From an uncultured bacterium (lineage in GTDB: Bacteria > Verrucomicrobiota > Kiritimatiellia > RFP12 > UBA1067), in contig CADCPA010000304.1 of assembly GCA_902803135.1 (NCBI GenBank), positions 1 through 39,273 on the forward strand: a stretch of 39,273 nucleotides of DNA, in the 5' to 3' direction. Position numbers and translations under genes: made by a program. Each line of letters opens with the position of its first letter. The first letter of the stretch is position 1. This document shows, piece by piece, positions 1 through 7,945 of the stretch. The notes under the pieces were generated by a model. The model was not told where the DNA came from. It saw nothing but the letters and a program-made list of their open reading frames with translations, and did no database searches.

Positions 1-296
1 AGCAGGCCGTTCGACGCGAAGATGCGCGCGACGTTCTCGACGCAGCCCTTGTTGGGGCCGTCCTGCCCGCCGTAGGTCTTCAGCGCGTTGTTGTAGTCCG
101 ACGGCCAGACGCCCTTCGACTGCAGCAGGATGTTCAGCGACGTCATCACATTGGAGACCAGTTCCTGCGCCCGCGCCTTCTGCGCCGCGCGCGTCACATG
201 GCCGAAGCCCGCGAGGAGCGCGCCCATCAGCACGCCGATGATGCCGAGCACCACCAGCATTTCAATCATCGTAAAGCCCTTGCTTGTCTTTTTCAT
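1..296 (-). CDS. type II secretion/type IV pilin-like pseudopilin (3' end outside window)
   Basis: The protein starts MKKTSKGFTMIEML, a short basic leader followed by the prepilin peptidase site (G|FTMIE, with the conserved Glu at +5) and a hydrophobic helix of about 20 residues. It is therefore a pseudopilin or pilin that would be cleaved and N-methylated at Phe and assembled in the inner membrane. The start is the ATG at 294-296, with a GGAAGG element upstream. After the helix comes a predicted amphipathic stretch (AAQKARAQELVSNVM), typical of GspG/GspH-type minor pseudopilins. About 98 residues are visible and the C-terminus lies outside the window. It follows another pseudopilin and pilC on the same strand. 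Which pseudopilin class it belongs to cannot be decided from this part. Confidence 0.85.
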   Translation of the reverse strand, partial: MKKTSKGFTMIEMLVVLGIIGVLMGALLAGFGHVTRAAQKARAQELVSNVMTSLNILLQSKGVWPSDYNNALKTYGGQDGPNKGCVENVARIFASNGL

Positions 297-349
297 CTTC
301 GCTTGCCAACCTTCCGTTTGAATTTCGAGTCGTCGGGATTCCGTCCCCG

Positions 350-1534
350 TCAGTTGCTCAAATGGACGAAGTCGTCATGGATGTAGCCGCGGATCGTCGA
401 AATGTCGCTTGACGAGAACTGTTCGAGGTCGTACCATGGCGGGAACGTGCGGCGGTTGGCCCCGGCGGACCAGAGGCGATAGCTCTGATACGGCGGCTCC
501 GAATAGTAGTAGAAGTCCATGTGCCAGCCGTCTCGCACCGTCATGCAGTTCAGGATGTAGAGGTCGCCGCCGGACCCATTCTCGCCCGCATAGCCGTTGC
601 GCGCGTGGATGTGGAGTTCACCGTACTCGATGCCGTCGCCCGTGAAGCCCTTCGGGAGTTCGAAGTAGCCGTCGTCGTTCTCGGAGCAATGGGTGTTGAC
701 GCCGTAGAACGTGCCGCCGCCCGTGACGATGCCCTGGAGGTTCGGCATCCAGCGCGCGCAGACGCTCTGGCTCGTGAGGTTCGAAATCATGCCGGCCTCC
801 TGGTCGGTGATGCGGCCGTCTTTGTTGTTGGCGCCCATGATGTTGCGGATTTCGCCCCAGCCCGAGAACGGCACGCCCGTATCGAGACGGCTCGGCAGCT
901 GGTTGTTCACGCCCCACTGGTTCTTGCCGTTGTAGGACGTGTAGAAACCTTCGTTGCCCGAGAACATGAAGAAGTAGCGCGGGAGCAGGAAGGACATCAG
1001 GCCGAACTGGAAGAGCTGCACGCTCTCGCCGTTCCTGGTGTCGCCCCAGTTCGTGTTGCCGACGTTGATGCCGCCCGCGTTCTTGATGACGCTGAACTTG
1101 TTCTTGTACTTCGTCGTCTTGCCGTAGTAGAACGTGCACGCTTCCGAGAGCTTTTCCATCGATTCCGGCCAATGTCCGTCCGTCCGGGACGGGAAGAGCG
1201 CCGCCACGGGCTGCGCGCGGCAGGCATTGTGGATGCGCAGCGGGTTCAGCGTCGTCTGCGGCTCGTTGCCGCTCTGCTGCACGCTGTAGGTGTCCACGGC
1301 CGTGTAGATGCTGCGGCTGCGGCCCTGAAGCGGAACCGGCGGATAGGAACCGTAGGCCGCGTAGTAGCCCGAAAGCGCGTTCTCGAGGCACTGCATGCGG
1401 CGGATGGTAATCGCGCGGCGGCGGCTGTCGCTGCCGACACCCGCCAGACGGAAGACGACGCCCATGAGCGTGACGATGACCACGGTCACAATCAGCAGCT
1501 CGATCAGTGTGAATCCTTTTCGGCTCTTGTACAT
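350..1534 (-). CDS. large pseudopilin-like protein with prepilin N-methylation site
   Basis: I start the gene at the ATG at 1532-1534, which gives MYKSRKGFTLIELLIVTVV, a class III prepilin leader with cleavage G|FTLIE. A GGGAG Shine-Dalgarno sits 5 nt upstream; the longer frame to 1615 lacks a site and would bury the leader. The product is about 394 residues, far longer than GspG pseudopilins (about 140). After the helix it has a mixed globular region rich in Gly, Asn and aromatic residues. Its C-terminal part (YYSEPPYQSYRLWSAG, then a TFPPW segment) resembles the surface domains of 'type II secretion system protein' paralogues that are expanded in PVC bacteria; this is recalled, not searched. 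It lies between pilC and a second pseudopilin and is probably cotranscribed with them. The substrate or role is unknown. Confidence 0.8.
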   Translation of the reverse strand: MYKSRKGFTLIELLIVTVVIVTLMGVVFRLAGVGSDSRRRAITIRRMQCLENALSGYYAAYGSYPPVPLQGRSRSIYTAVDTYSVQQSGNEPQTTLNPLRIHNACRAQPVAALFPSRTDGHWPESMEKLSEACTFYYGKTTKYKNKFSVIKNAGGINVGNTNWGDTRNGESVQLFQFGLMSFLLPRYFFMFSGNEGFYTSYNGKNQWGVNNQLPSRLDTGVPFSGWGEIRNIMGANNKDGRITDQEAGMISNLTSQSVCARWMPNLQGIVTGGGTFYGVNTHCSENDDGYFELPKGFTGDGIEYGELHIHARNGYAGENGSGGDLYILNCMTVRDGWHMDFYYYSEPPYQSYRLWSAGANRRTFPPWYDLEQFSSSDISTIRGYIHDDFVHLSN

Positions 1535-1618
1535 AGGAACTCCCAGTTCGGGATTGGGTCCGAACCGTCGCCGGCAGGGACCCGCCCCCATTTGCATCTC
1601 TGAAACCCGATCCACCGC

Positions 1619-2944
1619 TTAGGTGCCGGCGCCGGCGCCCGACACGGAGGAGATGATCTTGATCATCGGGAGGAACATGGCGATGACGATCGTACCGACG
1701 ACCACGGCGAGGAAGATGATCAGCGCCGGTTCGATGGCGGCCGTCATGCCGGCCACGGCGTTGTCGACTTCGTCGTCGTAGGTGTTCGCGACACGGGTGA
1801 GCATGTCGGAAAGCGCGCCGGTTTCCTCGCCGACCTGCACCATCGACACGACCATGGGCGGGAACACGCCGGAGGCGGCGAGCGGGTCGGTCATGGATTC
1901 ACCTTCCTTGACCGCGTCGTGCACCGTCTGGATGGCGTTGCGCACCACCTGGTTGCCGGTCGTGTCGCGCACGATGACGAGCGCCTGGAGAATCGGCACG
2001 CCGGAGGCGAGCAGCGTGCCCAGGGTACGCGAGAACTGCGAGATGGCCGTCCGCCGGATGAGGGTGCCGATGATCGGCACGCTGATGCGAAACTTGTCGA
2101 TCTGGTAGGAACCGAACTTCGTCTTGGCGAAGACCTTGTACATGACGAACAGGGCCGCCGCGCCCACGAGAATCTGAAGGCCGTTGTGCTGCACGTATTC
2201 GGACACGGCGATGACGAACTCGGTGACGGCCGGCAGGGACTGACCGCCGAGAATGTCGTTGAACACCTGCTGGAACTTCGGAATCACCGTCACGAGCAGG
2301 AAGCCCGTGATGCCGATGGCGGCGAAGAGAACGACCGCCGGGTAGATCATGGCGCCCTTCACCTTGTTCTTGATCTTCTGGGCCTTTTCCGCGAATTCGG
2401 CCAGTCGGTTCAGCACGACTTCCAAGACGCCGCCCGCTTCGCCGGCCTTTACCATGTTGACGTAGAGGTTGTCGAAGATCTTCGGATAGGCCGTGAGCGA
2501 TTCGGAGAACGTCGCACCGCCGGCGATGCCCTCGGAGATGCCGTTCAGGCAGTCCATCATGGCCGGCGCCATCTTCTGCTTCTTCAGAACCTCGATGCAG
2601 CGCATGAGCGGCAGACCGGCGTTCACCAGCGTCGCGAGCTGGCGCGTAAAGGCCGTCAGGTCCTTCGCGCTCACCTTGCCCATCAGCCACTTCGGAAGCT
2701 TGATGTTGATTTCCTTGCTGCCGAGACCGCCCTTCTTCGCCGCCTTCGCGGGCTTGGCGCCCTTCGCCGGCTTGCCCGCCTTCGCGGGCGCCGCCGCAGG
2801 TGCGCTCTTCACCTCGCCGATCGCGGTCGGAAAGAGTCCGTTCGCGCGAATCGACGCGATTGCCGAGGCGCGGTCGCCCGCCTCGATCGTTCCGCGCGAC
2901 TCCTGGCCCGCGCTATCCTTCGCAATGTACTGGAATGTCGCCAT
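1619..2944 (-). CDS. pilC: PilC/GspF-type inner-membrane platform protein
   Basis: The 441-residue product is the polytopic inner-membrane platform of type II secretion or type IV pilus machines. It links the assembly ATPase to the pseudopilins. The N-terminus (MATFQYIAKDSAGQ) is the usual GspF/PilC beginning. Residues of about 48-80 form an Ala/Lys/Gly/Pro-rich linker. Two T2SSF domains follow, at roughly 95-220 (FTRQLATLVNAGLPLMRCIE) and 300-425 (FSRTLGTLLASGVPILQAL), each with hydrophobic helices, and the protein ends in a membrane helix. The start ATG at 2942-2944 has an AGGA site and a TTGCGC-17-TATAAT promoter upstream. Two pseudopilins follow directly. No ATPase (GspE/PilB) or secretin is visible, so the machine's full gene set lies elsewhere. 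Confidence 0.93.
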   Translation of the reverse strand: MATFQYIAKDSAGQESRGTIEAGDRASAIASIRANGLFPTAIGEVKSAPAAAPAKAGKPAKGAKPAKAAKKGGLGSKEINIKLPKWLMGKVSAKDLTAFTRQLATLVNAGLPLMRCIEVLKKQKMAPAMMDCLNGISEGIAGGATFSESLTAYPKIFDNLYVNMVKAGEAGGVLEVVLNRLAEFAEKAQKIKNKVKGAMIYPAVVLFAAIGITGFLLVTVIPKFQQVFNDILGGQSLPAVTEFVIAVSEYVQHNGLQILVGAAALFVMYKVFAKTKFGSYQIDKFRISVPIIGTLIRRTAISQFSRTLGTLLASGVPILQALVIVRDTTGNQVVRNAIQTVHDAVKEGESMTDPLAASGVFPPMVVSMVQVGEETGALSDMLTRVANTYDDEVDNAVAGMTAAIEPALIIFLAVVVGTIVIAMFLPMIKIISSVSGAGAGT

Positions 2945-2990
2945 CTTCGGTCCTGCCTCGGTTGATTGGTTATACGTTCAAGGTTCCTGT

Positions 2991-3019
2991 ATTATACAAC
3001 AGACAATCGGTTTGCGCAA
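2991..3019 (-). promoter_or_regulatory. sigma70-type promoter for pilC
   Basis: On the minus strand the sequence reads TTGCGC (3019-3014), a 17-bp spacer, then TATAAT (2996-2991). Transcription would start near 2984, giving a 40-nt leader to pilC. The perfect -10 and ideal spacer make this one of the clearest promoters here. It separates the secretion genes from the TPR gene that ends at 3035. Confidence 0.75.
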
Positions 3020-3034
3020 GCAGTGTCGCGCGGT

Positions 3035-5485
3035 TCAGCGTGCGGCGCCCGGAGGGGTTGCGGACGCTTTCCCGCCGTCTTTCGCCGGCTCCTTCGCCCC
3101 CGCCGAGGCGGTCTTCCGCGCCGCGGCGATCTGGGCGAGGGTGTCCTTCACCTCGTCGGACTCCGGCAGCAGCTTCTGCGCCTTCAGGCCGTAGGCCTCG
3201 GCCTCGTCGAAGCTGCCCAGCTTCAGAAGGGCGAGCGCGAGGTTGTTCAGCACGGCCGGTTCGGACGGCTTGCGCGTGAGGCACCGCATGAGGGAATCCT
3301 TCGCCCGCGTCCACTGTTCGAGCTCGAAGTAGTTCATGCCCTCGCCGAAGTTGGCGTCGGGATCGTCGGGATCGGCCTCGAGAATCGGCTTCGCATACCG
3401 GCTCGCCAGGGCGAAGTCCGCACGCAGCAGCGCAAGCTGCAGGCCTTCGCGCGGCGTCACCTGGCGCAGCGTGGCGGCGCGGCGGCGCTCCGCAAGCTTG
3501 ATCAGACCCTTCAGGTCGCCGTTGGCGTCGTCGAGCCGGTCGGCGAATTTCTGCTCGGTCTTCGCCTGCGCGAGGTCGCCCGCGAGATCGGCCTGGACGG
3601 CCCGCAGACGGGCAAAGCGCGCGAGGCGCCACTGGATGAGCAGAAACACCTTCTTGGCGACGGCGCCAGCGGAGGCGTCGGGGCCGCCGGCCGCATAGAG
3701 ATCGAGGATGCGCGTCGCGAGCTTGTGCGCCGCCGCCACGCCGTCCTTGAGCTCGGCCTCGGGCATGCCCAGCCGCATCACCGTGCCCGAACTCGGGGGC
3801 ACCGTCTCGCCGTCGCGCAGCCACTGGGAATGGCCCATCATGAACGCGGCCTTTTCCAGACGCTCCGGTTTGTCGCGCTTCCAGGTGCGCAGCAGCGTGG
3901 CCACGCCCATGCCGAGCGCCGTGCGGTCTTCCTCGTCCGTCGCCACGCGCATCGACAGCTTCTTCTCATAGGCGGAATCGCCGCCGCGAAGGGAGAGCGT
4001 CGGGAGCTGGCGGCCCTTCTCCGCGGCCGCGAGTTCCAGCCGCGCGTCGAACACGCCGTCGGTGAACACGTACGCCGCGTCGCCGCATTCCTTCAACAGC
4101 TCCGCCATGTAGTCGTCGACGATGCCCAGCATGCGATGCGCCTTGACGAGGCGGCGGCCCGGCAGCACGCCCGCCAGCAGCACGAGCGCCACCACGCCGA
4201 ACAACCCGATTCGAGCGCGGCGGATCGACGCACGGGCCGGCTCGGCGCCTGTCTCGTCCTGCACGCGGAAGCTCGCCAGACGCACGTGATTGCGGCAGCA
4301 GGCATCCGTGCCGAGCACGACAAGGAAGTACGACACCGTAATCGCGGCCAGGAGCAGGAAGACCTGCAGCATGTAGGGCAGGCGCACTTCCGTGAGCGGA
4401 CTCCAGGTCCAGAACCAGACCTGGTGGGCCATCGAAAGCTGCGAATAGGCGATGACGCCGGAAATGAAGAAGATTCCGCCCACGTGGTACGGCAGAAACC
4501 GCTCTTCGTCGACGGCCCGCGGGAGCGTGATGCTCGACACGAGGAACGGCAGCGCGCAGAGCGCGAACGCGAAGATCCAGCCGAGGCCGCCCATCGCCTC
4601 CATGAGCACCGAGAGCCAACGCTGCGCATAGGCAATCGGCAGGCTCGACGTCAGCACCGCGCCGCCGCCCATCCTGAGGAAGCTCCAGCAGTTGAGGACG
4701 ACGCCCAATATGAAGCCGAAGCCCCAGAAGAACGTGAGAATCCACTTCGCCGTCTGCGCCGTCAGCGGGTCCAGCAGCGGCGTGTTTTCGCTCAGCGCGT
4801 CGTGGCGGAGCGCCATGTGGTAGGCAATCCAGCAGAACGTGACGAACATGATGCCGAGCGGCGTCTCGGCGGCCAGCAGGCCCAGCAGGCACATCGAGAC
4901 GTAGGCGCAGCCGAGGGTGCCGTTGAGCATGAAGACGACGAACGGCGTCAAACCGAGGATCGTGAGGAGGATCATCAGCTCTTCCGACGAGAAGGCCTGC
5001 GCCGACAGCCACACGGGATCCGCGCAGACGAAAAGGATCGCGCCGATGACTGCGGCGACGCGCTGGATGAGATACCGCCGCACCGCGAAACGGAGACGGC
5101 CGCGCACCAGAAGCGCGATGACCGTACGCAGGAACAGGTAGGTCGCGCCGGCCATGCAGCCCAGGCACAGATGCCCCAGGAGGCGAAGCATCGCCACGCC
5201 CGACGACACGCCGCCGAGGAAGAGTCCGCCCGCCAGCGTGCGCCAGAAGCCCGGGAAGATGTCCACCGGCGGACGCAGGCCCGCGGCGACCGCCGCGCCG
5301 TCCCACAGCGAGGGCACGAGGCCCGGCAGCGCGAAGACCGTCACGCCAAGGAAGGCGAGCACGCCCAGCACCGCCGCCAGAATCCAGTCCAGCAGCGTCA
5401 AGCGCTCGTTCGACAGGAACATCCGCTGAGGATGGTCGATTTCGGCAAAACCGTCGTCTTCGTCGTCGTAATATTTCTTCTTCAT
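3035..5485 (-). CDS. polytopic membrane protein with C-terminal TPR repeats, function unknown
   Basis: The start chosen is the ATG at 5483-5485 (MKKKYYDDEDDGF), preceded by GAGGAGAGAGAG. The upstream in-frame start at 5518 would overlap the preceding gene. The product is about 816 residues. After an acidic cytoplasmic tail, the first 400 or so residues carry about ten or more hydrophobic segments. A further membrane segment (ARIGLFGVVALVLLAG) precedes a long soluble part ending in TPR-like repeats (for example ADPDDPDANFGEGMNYF and PAVLNNLALALLKLG) and a low-complexity Lys/Ala tail. The layout resembles membrane glycosyltransferase-like proteins with TPR tails (DUF2723-like), but I see no catalytic motif that proves it. 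It lies 10 nt after a small secreted protein gene, suggesting a pair. Function is not assigned. Confidence 0.8.
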   Translation of the reverse strand: MKKKYYDDEDDGFAEIDHPQRMFLSNERLTLLDWILAAVLGVLAFLGVTVFALPGLVPSLWDGAAVAAGLRPPVDIFPGFWRTLAGGLFLGGVSSGVAMLRLLGHLCLGCMAGATYLFLRTVIALLVRGRLRFAVRRYLIQRVAAVIGAILFVCADPVWLSAQAFSSEELMILLTILGLTPFVVFMLNGTLGCAYVSMCLLGLLAAETPLGIMFVTFCWIAYHMALRHDALSENTPLLDPLTAQTAKWILTFFWGFGFILGVVLNCWSFLRMGGGAVLTSSLPIAYAQRWLSVLMEAMGGLGWIFAFALCALPFLVSSITLPRAVDEERFLPYHVGGIFFISGVIAYSQLSMAHQVWFWTWSPLTEVRLPYMLQVFLLLAAITVSYFLVVLGTDACCRNHVRLASFRVQDETGAEPARASIRRARIGLFGVVALVLLAGVLPGRRLVKAHRMLGIVDDYMAELLKECGDAAYVFTDGVFDARLELAAAEKGRQLPTLSLRGGDSAYEKKLSMRVATDEEDRTALGMGVATLLRTWKRDKPERLEKAAFMMGHSQWLRDGETVPPSSGTVMRLGMPEAELKDGVAAAHKLATRILDLYAAGGPDASAGAVAKKVFLLIQWRLARFARLRAVQADLAGDLAQAKTEQKFADRLDDANGDLKGLIKLAERRRAATLRQVTPREGLQLALLRADFALASRYAKPILEADPDDPDANFGEGMNYFELEQWTRAKDSLMRCLTRKPSEPAVLNNLALALLKLGSFDEAEAYGLKAQKLLPESDEVKDTLAQIAAARKTASAGAKEPAKDGGKASATPPGAAR

Positions 5486-5495
5486 CTCTCTCTCC

Positions 5496-5888
5496 TCAGA
5501 ATTCGGCGTTGCCGACAAGTTCGGGCATTTCGATCTGATTGACCGAAATGTAGCCGCACATGATCAAATCGCGGTAGGAAGGCGTGATCTTCCCCTCTTC
5601 TTCGGCCTTGCCGTTGCGCACCAGCCAGAACTGGAGATAGCTCCAGATTTCCCACTTCATGACGGAATCCGCCGTGTCGGGCAGCCCGGTCATCGACCAG
5701 ATGGATTCGGCATGCTGCGCCACGCCCGACGCGGCTTTCACGGCCTCGACCTGCTGCGCCAGGCGATAGCGCAAGGCAAACCCGTCCATGCCCGTGATCT
5801 GCCATTTCATCGGACCGGCCTCGACGCACGGCGCCGCCGCCAGCGCCGCCGCGGCCATCCAGCCACATCTTTTCAAAAGGAACGCCAT
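5496..5888 (-). CDS. small secreted protein of unknown function
   Basis: The 130-residue product begins MAFLLKRCGWMAAAALAAAPCVEAG, which looks like an Ala-rich Sec signal peptide with cleavage near VEA|G. The mature part of about 106 residues is Trp- and Met-rich (MKWQITGMDGFALRYRL; IWSYLQFWLV), has no membrane helix and matches no family I recognise. The ATG at 5886-5888 has an AAGGAGA site 8 nt upstream. It sits 13 nt after the MATE gene and 10 nt before the membrane TPR gene, so the three are likely cotranscribed. An extracytoplasmic partner for the TPR membrane protein is a reasonable guess, nothing more. Confidence 0.7.
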   Translation of the reverse strand: MAFLLKRCGWMAAAALAAAPCVEAGPMKWQITGMDGFALRYRLAQQVEAVKAASGVAQHAESIWSMTGLPDTADSVMKWEIWSYLQFWLVRNGKAEEEGKITPSYRDLIMCGYISVNQIEMPELVGNAEF

Positions 5889-5901
5889 CTTGCATTTCTC
5901 C

Positions 5902-7605
5902 TTAGAATCTGAACACGTTGCGATTGAATCCCGTCGTGACGATGTTCATGCGGCCGGCCTGCGTCTCCATCACGGAGGCGACCAGGTAGGTCCGCAACGA
6001 CGAAATTTTCTGATCCGCATCCGTGATGTCGAAGATTTCGCCATCGTCCCGCAGCGTGAGCTGCACGCCGTCGTTGAGGTCGAGCGTGACTTCGCCCAGC
6101 ACGCGCCGCGCGCCGTTGCGGTCCTTGACCGCCATGAACACCTCTTCGGTCATCAACGACGCGCGCATCGCGACGGTCGGCTTGACGCCGGCGGCCTTCA
6201 GCACCTCGCCGACCTGTTCGGACGCCCGGACGATCTCCTCGTCGTTCAGCGCGAGGTCGACCATCGAGATCTTCGCGTCGCGGTCCCGCGGCAGCAGCAG
6301 CGGGAACCGGGCGGCGCCATGGCGGAGGAGGAGGAAGGCCCCGAAAAGGACGAGCGCCGCCACCGGCGCCGCCGCCAGCGCGGCCCACAGTCCATACGCC
6401 CCCCTTCCGCCGCAGAGCAGCACGAGACCCACCGGCACGACGAAACCGTTCAGAACCGTCACCGCGACGGACAGTCCTTCATGGCCGACGAAGACATAGT
6501 AGGAATTGTAGAGGTAGGCAAGCGAATAGGCCACAAGTCCCGCGGCGACGAACCGCACGGCCGCGTGCGCGTCGCCGGCCAGCGCCGGATCGTCGATGCC
6601 CACCAGGCGCACGACGAGGCCGGGGAAGGCCAGCAGCAGCGCCGACAGCGCAGCCCCTTCCAGCAGGGCCAGCTTCGTGCCCATGCGCATCATCAGGCGG
6701 ATGGCCGGATAGTTCCGCTCCCCCGAATAGACGGTGACGATCGGCGCCAGCGCGTTGCCCACGCCGTTGAAGATCTCCAGGAGGCCGATCGTGACGATCA
6801 CCGTCGCCAGCACGGGCAGCATTCCGCTGCCGTAGCGGGAGATGACGAACTTGTTCAGGAAGAAGAAGAGCGCCGCCGAACAGAGGAAGGAACTGGCGTC
6901 GCCAAAGGAGGACGACACGATTCGTCCTGTGTCCTTCAGACTGAAATGGCGCACAAGGGCGAAGGAATTGGCCTTCGAGAGAAAATGCGTCGACAGCACG
7001 CCCGCCGCGACGACGTTGGCGACAATCGTGCCCAGCGCGCACCCCGCAACCCCCAGATCACGGATCGCCAGCAACGACACGGCCAGGTTGACGACGAGCT
7101 GGGCGGCGTAGCTGATGAAGCAGAGGCACGAGTTGCCGTCCGCCATCGCCACGTTCACCAGCAGAATCACACACGGCTCCAGCAGCGCCGAGGGGACGAA
7201 AAACCTCCAGTAGCGCCGCGCATATTCGGCGATTTCGGGCGAGGGGGACATGAACGCCAGGAACGGCTCGCGGAGGAAGATCAGCGCCGTGACGAGCATC
7301 AGACCGACCCCGAGGGCGGTCCACAGCCCCTGCGTGAAAATCTGCCGCGCCCGGTCCGGCGCGCACCGCCCCGATTCGAGCGCGTAGTTGACGCCCATGC
7401 CGACGCCGATCAGGCTGGCGAAGAACGTCACGACGCCCATCACCGACGACAGCAGATTGATGCCGGCCAGGGCCTGTTCGCCCAGCAGATTGCCGGCGAC
7501 CGCCGAGTCGGAAACCCCCATCAGAAACTCGACGACCGTCGCGAAACTCGCCGCGAGGAGGAGTCCCTTGAATTTCTCGATGCCGAAATAGCGTTTCACG
7601 GGCAT
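5902..7605 (-). CDS. MATE-family transporter with C-terminal degenerate HATPase (RsbW-like) domain
   Basis: Residues 1-430 form a polytopic MATE-type exporter: about 12 hydrophobic segments and a pseudo-twofold layout, with the family-like start EFLMGVSDSAVAGNLLGEQA. Residues 445-567 are an extra cytoplasmic domain resembling the anti-sigma HATPase fold (HATPase_c_2): an N-box-like region (TEEVFMAVKDRNG, 486-498), a G1-like RDDGEIFD (519-526) and the terminal strand NIVTTGFNRNVFRF. The N-box Asn is replaced and no glycine-rich G2 box follows, so ATP turnover is doubtful. The ATG at 7603-7605 overlaps the stop of the 85-residue gene (TAATG), implying translational coupling. A STAS protein and a phosphatase/HATPase protein lie upstream in the directon, so the tail may bind the STAS protein (inference). 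Typical MATE proteins are about 450 residues; the extra length is this tail. Confidence 0.88.
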   Translation of the reverse strand: MPVKRYFGIEKFKGLLLAASFATVVEFLMGVSDSAVAGNLLGEQALAGINLLSSVMGVVTFFASLIGVGMGVNYALESGRCAPDRARQIFTQGLWTALGVGLMLVTALIFLREPFLAFMSPSPEIAEYARRYWRFFVPSALLEPCVILLVNVAMADGNSCLCFISYAAQLVVNLAVSLLAIRDLGVAGCALGTIVANVVAAGVLSTHFLSKANSFALVRHFSLKDTGRIVSSSFGDASSFLCSAALFFFLNKFVISRYGSGMLPVLATVIVTIGLLEIFNGVGNALAPIVTVYSGERNYPAIRLMMRMGTKLALLEGAALSALLLAFPGLVVRLVGIDDPALAGDAHAAVRFVAAGLVAYSLAYLYNSYYVFVGHEGLSVAVTVLNGFVVPVGLVLLCGGRGAYGLWAALAAAPVAALVLFGAFLLLRHGAARFPLLLPRDRDAKISMVDLALNDEEIVRASEQVGEVLKAAGVKPTVAMRASLMTEEVFMAVKDRNGARRVLGEVTLDLNDGVQLTLRDDGEIFDITDADQKISSLRTYLVASVMETQAGRMNIVTTGFNRNVFRF

Positions 7606-7862
7606 TAGGCCTGCGGCGTGCGGAGGATGCGCAGAACCTCGCCGATGGCGACGATCAGCTCCCTCGATTCGAATCGATCAATCCAGCCATCCGCCAGAAC
7701 CTTGTCGATCTTTCCCAGCAAATAGGAGAAATCGACGCCGTCGCCATGCTCTTCAAGCCAGCGCTTGAGGATCCGCGCCTCGTCCACATCGACCTTCTCG
7801 TCCTGGAGGATGCCCTTCGTCAGCATCCAGAACTCGCGGCCTTTCTCTTCTCGTGTCAGCAT
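7605..7862 (-). CDS. 85-residue stand-alone acidic two-motif helical protein (shared with neighbouring fusions)
   Basis: This small, predicted all-helical protein has two acidic motifs, QDEKVDVDEA (20-29) and ADGWIDRFES (57-66), each at a helix junction. The same two-motif layout forms the N-terminal extensions of the next three genes upstream (uracil permease, apt, AzgA-type permease), so this looks like the free version of a shared module. The motif (DGxxDxxE) resembles TerB-like domains and the helical region before BRCT domains in some bacterial proteins; these are recollections, not searches. The start ATG at 7860-7862 has an AAGGAG site, and a TTGTCT-17-TAAAAT promoter lies upstream. 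The stop overlaps the MATE start. A regulatory or adaptor role is inferred. Confidence 0.75.
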   Translation of the reverse strand: MLTREEKGREFWMLTKGILQDEKVDVDEARILKRWLEEHGDGVDFSYLLGKIDKVLADGWIDRFESRELIVAIGEVLRILRTPQA

Positions 7863-7894
7863 GAAATTTCTCCTTGGACAATCAATGACCCATT

Positions 7895-7923
7895 ATTTTA
7901 CCATAAACCCGCTGACGAGACAA
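7895..7923 (-). promoter_or_regulatory. promoter for the 85-residue gene and MATE operon
   Basis: On the minus strand TTGTCT (7923-7918), a 17-bp spacer and TAAAAT (7900-7895) lie in the 83-nt gap after the uracil permease gene. The predicted start is near 7888, 26 nt before the ATG. It would give the small protein and the MATE gene expression independent of the permease genes. Confidence 0.55.
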
Positions 7924-7945
7924 ACCGCAAATGAGGTCGATGCGC

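Noticed and set aside
2966-5542. 858-codon plus-strand frame
   Set aside because: Antisense shadow of the TPR membrane protein gene; charged and repetitive with no domain.
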